A DNA stretch of 64,000 bases from Gloeothece verrucosa PCC 7822 (GTDB lineage Bacteria > Cyanobacteriota > Cyanobacteriia > Cyanobacteriales > Microcystaceae). Positions 8,801 to 17,700 of the stretch are shown here, piece by piece. The stretch covers positions 156,773 to 220,772 of the forward strand of contig NC_014534.1 of the NCBI RefSeq assembly GCF_000147335.1. Direction: 5' to 3'. Below the pieces are notes generated by a model, which was not told the origin of the DNA, searched no databases, and was given only the letters and a program-made list of their open reading frames with translations. Made by a program: the position numbers and the translations under genes. Position 1 is the stretch's first letter. Every line of letters begins with the position of its first letter.

Positions 8801-9217
8801 TTAGAAGCCGATGAAGCTATCTGGGTTGACATCGATGGTCAAGGTTCCTGCTTCATCCGCAATCCTGGCCACTTCTGCGTCTAAATCAACATCGAAACTT
8901 TCTAATTGTGATAACGACATTGATTCGGGGATCGACACTATAGGATGATGATGCTGACTATCAACCAAATGCCCTGCTAATTTAGTCTTTGTCTGCATTA
9001 AGAAATGTTGGGCAAATTGTTGGGATGTTTCTGCGTGTTCTACCAAGACGGCAGATACCGCCTCGGTAAGCCTGGCTTCTAGAACCGTATTAAAATCGCT
9101 CTTGAGAGCGTTTTTCAGCATTGACGCGCTTTTGGCGACTGTAAGCTCGGCGAGCGCCTGATTAATGTTATCGCCCGTCTGTAAACCTTTTGCTATTTGA
9201 TATTCTGAATTGCTCAT
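8801..9217 (-). CDS. Unknown 138-aa protein, first gene of minus-strand unit
   Basis: Not recognised. The protein is largely helical in appearance from residue 5 to 90 and ends in an acidic region (DVDLDAEVARIADEAG). There is no membrane segment or Cys motif. An AAGGAAA ribosome site sits about 8 nt before the ATG. It leads the unit that continues with the J-domain protein, and a short inverted repeat (9366-9373 with 9406-9413) lies upstream and may be an operator. Confidence 0.55.
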   Translation of the reverse strand: MSNSEYQIAKGLQTGDNINQALAELTVAKSASMLKNALKSDFNTVLEARLTEAVSAVLVEHAETSQQFAQHFLMQTKTKLAGHLVDSQHHHPIVSIPESMSLSQLESFDVDLDAEVARIADEAGTLTIDVNPDSFIGF

Positions 9218-9630
9218 GATTGTTTCCTTGCACGTTGCGGTTGCGATGTTTAATTGGCTCGGAATTAAGCCGCATTTAAGCTCTCTTAAAGGAAGAGAAA
9301 CTTTTATTGAGATGGGTAAAAACTTTGTTGAACTCTTGTCAAGTCTTTAATAATCTTCTAACTTCATTGACGATTAAATTTTTTTTGACTTACTCGTTAA
9401 ATTTTTCGTCAATTATTTTGTTAAGTTAAATCGATTTTCAGATGTTGTCAAGTCTTGGAAGATATTTGTCATAAAACTTAATAAATTTCCTCTCTAACCC
9501 CTGGATGTACCCGCTATTTCAACAATGCTTCAAAGGGTTGAAGCGAATTGAGTTTAAATAAATCATAATCAAAAAATAAAGTTTTTTTAATAGATACGAA
9601 ATTTGTTAGTTGAACTCGCTCCCAATAAAA
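9218..9630. promoter_or_regulatory. Divergent intergenic region with short direct and inverted repeats
   Basis: The region lies between a minus-strand and a plus-strand gene and should hold two promoters. It contains an exact 12-nt direct repeat (ttgtcaagtctt at 9336-9347 and 9445-9456) and an 8-bp inverted repeat (attgacga 9366-9373, tcgtcaat 9406-9413). These are plausible regulator sites but no factor can be named. Confidence 0.4.
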
Positions 9631-10435
9631 ATGAGTAAAGATCATTCCCCCTCTTCATCTGACCCAAAAATTGATCGCTCTCTCAATTCCTCAATAGGGA
9701 ATTCTCGGCATAAAACAGCATTTTTAACTTCCTTTATCGGTAATGCTGGCGCAGAAGTTGTTAAGAGGACTCACTCGGTCGGCCAAAAAGCGGCTTCTCT
9801 TACCTATCAGTTGATCGAGCAAGCTACCTCAGAGGCGGGACGGGCGATGACGGCTATAGGTAATCTTCCCCTGGTGAAAAATCCCTTCGTGCAAAAACTG
9901 GCAGGGGTATTTAAGCTAGATTGGCTGGTAGGGATGAGCAGTTCTGTGGATTTAATGAAAGCCCAAAAAGAGGTTCAACGGCTCAAAGCTAAATACAATC
10001 AAGAATCGTCCTTTGAGATCGCTCATCGAATCATACTCTCAAAGGCTACACAAGCAAGTGGGATAGGATTTGTTAGCAGTATTTTGCCGGGTTCTGCGGC
10101 GGCACTGTTGGCGGTAGACTTTGCCGCAAAAAGGCGCATTACAGACGGAAATGATCTATGAGATAGCTGCGGCTTATGACCAGGATTTACAAGATCAGGC
10201 CAGACAGGGAGAGGTTTTAGCCATTTTTGGTCTTGCCCTGGGGGGAAGGAACGCTCTCAAAGCGGGTTTGGGTTTCATGAGGAATATCCCCTTAGCCGGA
10301 GCGATGATCGGGGCCAGTACCAATGCCACCATGCTCTACACTTTAGGTTATACAGCCTGTCGCTTTTATGAGGCTAAAGAGAAAGAATTAACGGAAGAAC
10401 CGACTACCAGGGCAAACGCATCTAAATTTTATTGA
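9631..10435 (+). pseudogene. EcsC/DUF697-like protein, frameshifted and cut by an IS
   Basis: The first frame runs from the ATG at 9631 (a TTG at 9610 is in frame but less likely). It gives a lead-in and helical region up to GSAAALLAVDFAA, then leaves frame at a five-A run near 10127. Removing one A restores the frame to the second segment (TEMIYEIAAAY... LGGRNALKAGLGFM... LGYTACRFYEAKEK), which carries the Gly/Ala-rich membrane-associating pattern of EcsC/DUF697-like proteins. The last codons after EEPTT come from the left end of the ISAs1-type element that starts at 10408. Reading across the element to 12038 would end the protein naturally after four residues. So the gene carries both a frameshift and an IS insertion. 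Confidence 0.7.
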
Positions 10436-10620
10436 CAAAATGGAATTAATGTGTATTGATTTTGAGTGCGGCTTAGGATTAACCTCAAAAAAATTCACTT
10501 TTCTTAATTATTCTTAATAAAAAAGGACGAAAATATTTCACGAAGATTAAAAAAAAACTATTTTTTTGGGCAGAAGGGAAAGAAAAAAGTATTTTTTTTA
10601 AAGAACTTTTATATTCTTTT

Positions 10621-11802
10621 ATGAAACTTAAACCGAAAACAACTATAGAAGACTTTTTTGGAAAGATAGAAGATCCGAGAATTGAACGAACAAAAAAACA
10701 TAAATTAATTGATATTATTACCATAACTATTTGTGCTGTTATTTGTGGTGCTGATAGTTGGATTGATATAGAGCTTTTTGGAAAATGTAAATATAAATGG
10801 CTAAAAAAGTTCTTAGAACTGCCTAATGGTATCCCCTCACATGACACATTTGCGAGAGTTTTTTCTCTTTTAGAGCCAGAAAAATTACAGCAAAGTTTTT
10901 TAAAATGGATTGAATCAATTAGCTCCTTGACACAGGGAGAAATAGTAGCAATTGATGGAAAAACCATTAGGCATTCTTATGATAAAAGTAAAGATAAGTC
11001 AGCAGTTCAAATGGTGAGTGCGTGGGCAACAACTAACGGGTTAGTTTTAGGACAGTCGATAGTTGATGAAAAATCGAATGAAATTACAGCAATACCTGAC
11101 GGACAACTCACGGTGCGCCGTGCGACGGCGCACCCGTGTCCTCAACTTCTAAAAGTCCTTTCACTTTCAGGATGTATAGTTACTATAGATGCGATTGGAT
11201 GTCAAAAAGAAATAGTTAAACAAATTACCGAGCAAGATGCTGACTACGTTATTACTTTAAAGAAGAATCAAGTAAATCTTTATGAAAAAGTAGAAGCTTT
11301 ATTTAAAAAAGCACTTATCAATAATTTTGAAGGCTTTATAAAAAGTGAATATAAAGTTAAAGATGAGGGTCATGGGCGGCAAGAAGTCAGGTATTATCAA
11401 ATGTTAAGTAATGTTGCTGAAGAAATCGATCCGGATTGGCAGTGGTTAAATCTAAACTCTATCGGCTATGTTGATTATTTAAGAGTGGAAAACGGAACTG
11501 ATAAAACTTCATTAGATAGAAGATATTTTATTAGTAGTTTAAACAATAATATTAAATTATTTTCTAAGGCTATAAGAGAGCATTGGTGTATAGAAAACCA
11601 GTGCCATTGGGTTTTAGACGTTCAATTTTGTGAGGATGATTCAAGAATAAGAAAAGATAATGCACCAGCGAACATAGCAATTCTCAGACACTTGGGTTTA
11701 AATCTTTTAAAACAAGAAAAAACTCAAAAAGTTGGAGTTAAAGCTAAAAGGAAAAAAGCCGGTTGGGATGAAAATTATTTACTTAAAGTTTTAAGCGGTT
11801 GA
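10621..11802 (+). CDS. ISAs1-family transposase
   Basis: A 393-aa DDE transposase. It has the N-terminal DUF4338-like start with FFGKIEDPRIERTKKH, the first acidic site in VAIDGKTI (about residue 118), the second in VTIDAIGCQ (about 190), and the C-terminal catalytic Glu region in WCIENQCHWVLDV. Such enzymes cut and rejoin the IS ends. The reading frame is intact. A stretch of about 15 residues (around 162-176) between the usual SNEITAIP and LLKVL is extra compared with the family as I remember it and is encoded by a strong palindrome, so activity is uncertain. Confidence 0.9.
   Translation: MKLKPKTTIEDFFGKIEDPRIERTKKHKLIDIITITICAVICGADSWIDIELFGKCKYKWLKKFLELPNGIPSHDTFARVFSLLEPEKLQQSFLKWIESISSLTQGEIVAIDGKTIRHSYDKSKDKSAVQMVSAWATTNGLVLGQSIVDEKSNEITAIPDGQLTVRRATAHPCPQLLKVLSLSGCIVTIDAIGCQKEIVKQITEQDADYVITLKKNQVNLYEKVEALFKKALINNFEGFIKSEYKVKDEGHGRQEVRYYQMLSNVAEEIDPDWQWLNLNSIGYVDYLRVENGTDKTSLDRRYFISSLNNNIKLFSKAIREHWCIENQCHWVLDVQFCEDDSRIRKDNAPANIAILRHLGLNLLKQEKTQKVGVKAKRKKAGWDENYLLKVLSG
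11099..11145 (+). repeat. In-frame palindromic insert inside transposase gene
   Basis: A GC-rich inverted repeat (10-bp perfect stem 11112-11121 / 11125-11134, with further outer pairing) sits inside an AT-rich gene. It is about 45-48 nt, a multiple of three, so the frame is kept. It looks like a small palindromic mobile repeat that entered a coding sequence. Confidence 0.65.
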
Positions 11803-12233
11803 CTAAATTGTTTATAGGTTTAGTTTTTAGTTAAATAACTTCAATATTTTTCATTTAACATCAGTTTTTTAATTGATGTCGATAATTGTTTAATTATTTT
11901 GATAAGAAGAGTGTTTTTGATTAAGTAATTTTACTCAAAAGAAGGAAAAAGAGTTTTTAACAATGACCGCAGACTATGAGAGGAAAGTTAAAAGCGGCTT
12001 CTGGCAATAATTTTGTCAATTAGATGCGTTTGCCCTGCCCCTTGAGCGGTTAAAATTGGCAATCACATTTAAACGTAAATCTAGAAAATTTATGAATCTG
12101 TTTGAAGCGTAGAGATTTTTTGTGTCTAGCGTTAGTCCAAACTCCAGTTATAAGTGAACCTATTACCCTGTTATCAATGGTAGGGGACGATCTCGTGCCC
12201 TAGGAGCAACCTACATTAATCTATTTTCCCCTC

Positions 12234-12590
12234 TTAAGCAATAGAAATCATTTCAAATTCATCTAATAAGTTTGTCATCATTAAAACGGTTTCTGAATGG
12301 TGGCTCCTATTAAACGATAATATTTCCCGTGCTTCTTCTATCGGAAAATTTCTTTGCCATTTTAAACATTCTTTTTGAATGGCAGCTAATGAATAGTGAT
12401 ATTGAGAAGGAACATTAGGCGCTGACCATTCAATCATTAATGCAGCTTCTCTTAATAGCATACTGGTTAATTTATCCTGACGAGAAATAAGACACTGTTT
12501 TGATATATTAGATAATGTTAAAGCTAAATTACCTAACTGTTGTTCCCAATTTAAGGTTTTATATTTTTCATATAATGCTTGACGTTCCAT
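12234..12590 (-). CDS. Unknown 118-aa helical protein, partner of a DUF5674 gene
   Basis: A mostly alpha-helical 118-aa protein (WEQQLGNLALTLSNISKQC, LREAALMIEWSAP). I do not recognise a named family. Its ATG overlaps by one base the stop codon of the DUF5674-like pseudogene upstream (TAATG), so the two were a translationally coupled pair. No membrane segment or catalytic motif is visible. The partner's decay suggests this gene may be losing its role too. Confidence 0.6.
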   Translation of the reverse strand: MERQALYEKYKTLNWEQQLGNLALTLSNISKQCLISRQDKLTSMLLREAALMIEWSAPNVPSQYHYSLAAIQKECLKWQRNFPIEEAREILSFNRSHHSETVLMMTNLLDEFEMISIA

Positions 12591-12927
12591 TAGTTTATCT
12601 CCAATAAATGTCGAACAAGTTTTTCTATTTTTTCTCTTAATATAAGGTTTTTAATTTCCATGCTGCGGTTATTTTGACGGGGACGAATATTAATTAGTGA
12701 TTCAAAACCAACTTTTTTTAATTCAGGATACCAGTCAGCGCCCCATATATTTTCCTGTTCGCTGCTATTTTATAGTAATATTTGTTCAAAATCTGCATGA
12801 AGTTCACCCCCTCCTGCTAAAATTTCTAATTTAACATCTACAGCAAGTTTAATCATTAATCCATAATAAACTTCTGCATTTGGTTTATTTGTTCGTCTGT
12901 AGCAGGTTGGGTGATGATTAGTAGCAT
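12590..12927 (-). pseudogene. DUF5674-family pseudogene
   Basis: Minus-strand translation gives the start MLLIITQPATDEQINQM, then a frame change near 12880 into YYGLMIKLAVDVKLEIL and AGGGELHADFEQILL. An in-frame TAA at 12770-12772 follows, then ENIWGADWYPEL and NIRPRQNNRSMEI. These phrases match the DUF5674 family as I know it. One frameshift plus one nonsense codon make it a pseudogene. The stop overlaps the next start. The family's function is unknown to me. Confidence 0.75.
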
Positions 12928-12928
12928 T

Positions 12929-13543
12929 TTAAAATAAACTTTGTTGTCCTTCTATTACGTTTATTTTACCTTTTTTCTTTCCTCCTGTTTTAGCTTTTTG
13001 GGGTTCCTTATCATGCAATCCGATGGCGACTTCTTCGGCGTATCTCTGATGATTTAATTATAATAATCGGTCTAAAATTTCTCGTCTAGCGGCTTCAGAT
13101 ATTGTATATCTTAATCCTTGTTTGGTTTGGTGGAAGCCGTGATCTAAGTTGAGGTCTTTCCATCTATAAGCGGCTGCTACACCATAATCTATTTTAACAT
13201 GAAGTTGACGTAATTGTTTAATATCTTTGCTCGTTTCTTCGGGGTTGTGAAAACGGTTATAGGTTTTGCTTAGTCCTTCTTGTCGCGTTAACATGATTTG
13301 TTGGCGGTGGTTGTAGTATTTTTCCCCGATTTCTTCGAGTTGGTTTACTAAGTCATTATTAGGGTTCGTAGTCGGCGCTTTATTGCTTTTTTGAGAACTT
13401 AAGTCCTCACAACAAACTAGGGGAAAGGGGAAGGTTTGAAAACAGTCTGTCGGAGAGTAATTTAAGGTTGTTACTCCAACTGTTGATGTATAATGTCTAG
13501 AAAATAGAAAATTCCCAATTAATACTACTTTGCATAACTGCAA
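12929..13543 (-). pseudogene. C-terminal remnant of an Eco57I/type IIG-like DNA methylase
   Basis: The minus-strand frame contains phrases typical of the C-terminus of large restriction-modification methylases: TTLNYSPTDCFQTFPFP, LSKTYNRFHNPEE, LRQLHVKIDYGVAAAY and YTISEAARREILDRLL. An in-frame TAA at 13058-13060 interrupts it. The frame then continues NHQRYAEEVAIGLHD and a Lys-rich tail ending in QSLF at 12929. The catalytic N-terminal domains are absent. It is the truncated, stop-containing relic of a DNA-modification or phage-defence gene; the residues before about 13500 come from foreign flanking DNA. Confidence 0.75.
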
Positions 13544-13764
13544 AAAAACAATCTAAATCCTACAAAAATATAATTAAACAGCGTTCCCGTGGCATAATCA
13601 AATCCAGAACATAAAGCAGAAATTGATCGAGAACTAGACTGGGCTATAAAAAGATCTGAAAATATTTGATCGCTCTTAAGCGCTTGTCTTGTTCCAGACA
13701 GGAGCGAGAACCCCGAAAGAATTAATGCGGAAACGGTAAACAAGTTAGTTGGCAAAATCTTCAT
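13525..13764 (-). CDS. Short ORF with hydrophobic start, possibly a truncated exported protein
   Basis: 79 codons starting MKILPTNLF with a hydrophobic stretch at residues 7-23 that could be a signal peptide. The second half (FNYIFVGFRLFFCSYAK) runs into the boundary with the methylase relic and overlaps it by 19 nt. It may be the 5' end of a secreted protein gene cut at that junction. No family is recognised and coding status is doubtful. Confidence 0.3.
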   Translation of the reverse strand: MKILPTNLFTVSALILSGFSLLSGTRQALKSDQIFSDLFIAQSSSRSISALCSGFDYATGTLFNYIFVGFRLFFCSYAK

Positions 13765-13838
13765 AGTAGGTTAATAGTTAAGGTGAGTTCGGAATAAAAC
13801 TAGAAGGAAAAAGCGAGAGCTAGTCAGTGTAAATGTAT

Positions 13839-14501
13839 CTAATTTTTGAAAAATTTATTAGCTTTTCCTTTATTACGATCTATGCGATTAGGGAATAGCT
13901 CTGTAATCAAAAATTTGTTTAGCAGTAATAAAGTCCCCACTAAAAAAATAGCTAATATAGGGGAAGATTCAGTAATTGGTTGAGAATGATTGATCATAAT
14001 TGTTTGTGCAAATTGATTTTGGTTAGGAGATTGATTGGCAAATGTACCATCAGCAAAACCGGTTTGGGATAAATCAATATTAAGGGTGAGGATAGAATTG
14101 TTCATCTCTATGACTTGAAAATGGAATAAACTAAAAGTATCTAATTGATTAATTCCCATGGGTGAACCAATGCCAAAACTAGGAATAGAACCGGCACCTA
14201 AATTAGTAATTAATCCAATATTATTATCTAAATTTCCTGTTCTTCCTAAAAGAAAAGTAGAAGGTAATAAGGGACTACTTAAAGAAACTGTATCAAAGGG
14301 ACTATTAATATTTTGTAATTGGTTGGGAGCAAAAGATAGATTAATGTTGCTGCTAGTAATTCCCACAGCATTGCTCCGAATATCTCCCATTAAAACCTCA
14401 ACAAAAAAGGTATCTCCCGTATTTAAAGGACTGTTGAGAATTACACCGGCTAAGCCGTTATTATCGGTTCTGAGGTTAAATTGAGAAGTAAGAATAGTCA
14501 T
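13839..14501 (-). CDS. Cohesin-like domain protein with PEP-CTERM-like anchor
   Basis: A 220-aa protein whose residues 1-170 align by eye with an internal domain of the giant protein next door: shared TFFVEVLMGD / FFAEILVGD, SNAVGI / TNAAGL, INLSFAPNQLQN / LNFNFAPDVAQN, FADGTFA. The pattern is that of cohesin-type beta-sandwiches. It ends with a PITESSPILAIFLVGTLLL segment followed by basic residues, resembling a PEP-CTERM-type sorting tail. No N-terminal signal peptide is visible. The neighbouring protein ends in a dockerin-like module, suggesting the two could bind each other at the cell surface. Confidence 0.65.
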   Translation of the reverse strand: MTILTSQFNLRTDNNGLAGVILNSPLNTGDTFFVEVLMGDIRSNAVGITSSNINLSFAPNQLQNINSPFDTVSLSSPLLPSTFLLGRTGNLDNNIGLITNLGAGSIPSFGIGSPMGINQLDTFSLFHFQVIEMNNSILTLNIDLSQTGFADGTFANQSPNQNQFAQTIMINHSQPITESSPILAIFLVGTLLLLNKFLITELFPNRIDRNKGKANKFFKN

Positions 14502-14733
14502 GATTAAATTTTCCTCTCATGTAACAAAACAAAAGTTTGACCTTTAAAAAACCAAGTAGATGTCATTCTTCAAATTAATGGCGACTGTTAAAAATGGAGT
14601 AATCAAAGTATTTTCTGAGTATTTAGAGGCTGTAAAGCCAGTAAAAACAGTACAAATAACGATTATTTCTCCATCTTCAACTGTTGCCACATCAATTATT
14701 ACGTTACTGGTTACAAAAAACAGATTATTGAAC

Positions 14734-17700
14734 TTAAACAACTAATCCAAATTCAGCATTTAAAGAAACTAATTCAGCTAAATTAATACGTCCATCTCCA
14801 GTAATATCAGCAGTAGGGTCATAGTTATTTTGTCCACTACTACTACCAAATAAACCAGGACGTTGTAAGGTATTTAAGTCCGTTAAATTGACTTTACCGT
14901 CGTAGGAAATATCGCTGTTAAAGGTAGATTTTCCGGCTAGTTGAATATTGAACGCTGGACTGTTTTGAGCATTACTATTGATGACTAATCCATTAAGTAA
15001 GTTAAAGTCTTCTCGCGCCGCTTTGGGGGCATAATTTAAAGCAATTCGGCGAGTTTCTCCAGGATTTAGTAAAAGATCACCATTGCTAAAGTTAGCATTA
15101 GTCGTAACATTTTGAGCATTGATAGTAATACTAGAAATAGCCAGAATATCATTGGTTCCTACGGCGGTATTAGTAATTTCAATGAATTGGGTTTTATCGG
15201 CAAAATTGGGACGAACAAAAAGGCTATCTGTTGCACCTTGTCGGTATTGAGAGAGGCGAGTCCCAAAAGTAATGGCAGTTTTATCGACAGAGATTCCTGC
15301 TTCATTAACGTTGGTAATATTGACGCTAAATAGGCGTTCTGTAGAAAGTTTAAATCCGTCGGTTGCTTTCACTCCTAATTGATAGGATGTAACTCCACTT
15401 TCGTAGTCAATGGTATTAAAACCGGCTTGAGTGAGAGTAATTTCTCCAGTGGTAGCATTGATAGCAAAAAGGCCATTTCCTGACGCATCTTTGGGGGAGG
15501 TACTGAGGCTAAATGTTACTGCTTGGCCGGTTAAATTATCATCGGTTGCTTCTACTAAGTTATCCGCTACTACAACGGTTCCGGCGGCACTTCTTTCTGC
15601 TAGGTTAACGTTGTTAATCTGGTTAACAATAGGAGCATCATTGATGATAATATTACGAGTTAGGGTAAGTGTGTCGTTGGGGTCGGCGAAGGTTCCATCG
15701 GCGAAACCAATTTGACTGGCATCAAAGGTAAGGGTTAGGTTTGAATTATCCCTGGTTCCGACGACATCAAATTGCAGTAAACCAAAGCGAGAGAGTTGAT
15801 TAATACCAATAGCAGAACCTTGATTTCCTTGAGGAAGTGAACCGCCACTCAGGTTAGTAATTGTCCCATTAGTATTGTCTAATGTTCCCCCTCGGAATAG
15901 AGGAAAATTAGAGGTAACTAAGGGATTATTGACATTACTAATGTCTGAGAAGTTATTGAGGTTTTGGGCGACATCAGGAGCAAAATTAAAGTTAAGCGCA
16001 TTGATGACTAATCCTGCCGCATTGGTACGAGTATCTCCCACTAAAATTTCGGCAAAGAATTTATTGCCTTTGATGGCAGTATTGCCGGTAATTTCACTGC
16101 CTACTGCGCCGTTATTGTCTTCATAGAGTTTCAGTTGGAAGGAAAGGGGGTTAACATTATTGAGGTTAATGGTAGCTATTCCGGTATCGGTTAAGTTGCC
16201 GTCACTTCCCTGAACGGTAAGATTAAAGGGGTTAGTTTGGGCTAGAATATCATCTTTGTCAGTAACAGTAATTACCCCCGTATTACTAATAGCAAATGCC
16301 TTGATATTATCCCCATCTGTGTCTGGATTACCCGCAATAATACTGTAGGTTAAGGGGTTATTATCGGGGTCTGTGGCGTTAATTGTGCCGACTACTGTAC
16401 CGTTAGCAGTGTTTTTTGAAATGCTGAAAACACCATCATTAACGACTGGCGCACGGTTGACAGGACTGGTTAAATTAACGGTAATAGCGGCAGTATCGGT
16501 TAAGTTCCCATCGCTAACCGTAACTGTTAGGTTAAAGGGGTTTGTTTGACTGCTAATATCGTCAGGGTCAGTAATAGTAATTACCCCCGCATTACTAATA
16601 CTAAATGCTTTGATATTATCCCCATCGCTGTCTAAATTTCCGGCGGTGATACTGTAGGTTAAGGGGTTATTATCGGGGTCAGTTGCGGTAACTGTACCGA
16701 CTGCGGTATTAATGGGACTGGTTTTAACGAGGGTAAAAGTAGCATCGTTAGCGACGGGGGGACGGTTGGGGGTTTCGATGACATCGGTGAGGTTAACGGT
16801 AATGGTTGCGGTGTCGGTTAAGCTACCATCGCTGACGGTGACGGTTAAGGGGTTATTGGGGTTGCGTTCAAAGTCGATGTCATCGGGGTCAGCAACGCGA
16901 ATTTGTCCGTTATTATTGATGGTAAAGGCGGGGGTTGCGTCACCATCAAGGTTGGGATTCCCTGCGGTGATACTGTAGGTTAAAGGGTTATTATCGGCAT
17001 CGGTGGCGGTAATTGTGCCTACAAGGGTGTTTAAGGGACTATTTTCGGGGACGGTGAGGGTAGTATCGTTGAGGACGGGTGCGCTATTTGAGCTAACATA
17101 GCTAAAGTAAGGGTTTGTTAGACTCAATCCTGTTTGATTTTGAATAATCGCAATTAATTCATCGGGTTCGGTTCCAGGTTTGTTGATGTAGAGGTTAGTA
17201 TTACTACCAGAAACCGTCAACAAATAATTATTACTTGAACCGTTAAGCTGAATAATATCCTCGGTGGGGTTAAAGTCATTGATTTGGGCGTAGTCGTTAC
17301 TGCCTGCAAGGGTGCTATTACCATCATCATAAAAGATTTTTGTCGTATCTCCAAGGATAAAGCGATCGCTTTCTGTTCCTCCTTCTAGGGGATCTCGTTC
17401 ACCGACACCGTTATTTGTTCCTTGTAGGGTATCATTTCCATTACCACCAGATAGATAGTCATTTCCAGCATCCCCATTGAGGATATCATTACCTATACCT
17501 CCAAAAAGAGCGTCACCATCATTGCCACCATTGAGGACATCATTTCCATCTTCCCCATAAATTTCGTCACCCCCAGCATTACCTGAAATGGTGTCGTTTC
17601 CACTCCCTCCGTTGATACGGAAGTCGTTAGCAGAACCACCAAAAATGACATCATTAAAGTTAGTTCCCTGGAAGTAATTAAATAGTTCAATGGAAGTAAA

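Larger units (their letters stand above)
10408..12037 (+). mobile_element. ISAs1-family insertion sequence with matching terminal inverted repeats
   Basis: The left end (cagggcaaacgcatcta, 10408 onward) and right end (its inverse complement ending at 12037) match exactly over 17 nt. After a 5-nt offset both continue with attgacaaaat. The element is 1630 bp and carries one transposase gene. No convincing target-site duplication is visible. The same ends occur in a 127-bp element at 59956-60082. Confidence 0.85.

Noticed and set aside
10485..10967. Minus-strand 160-aa frame
   Set aside because: Antisense to the start of the intact ISAs1 transposase gene.
14544..14745. Overlapping 60-65 codon frames on both strands between the two surface-protein genes
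   Set aside because: Neither has a ribosome site or a motif; only about 230 bases lie between the genes.
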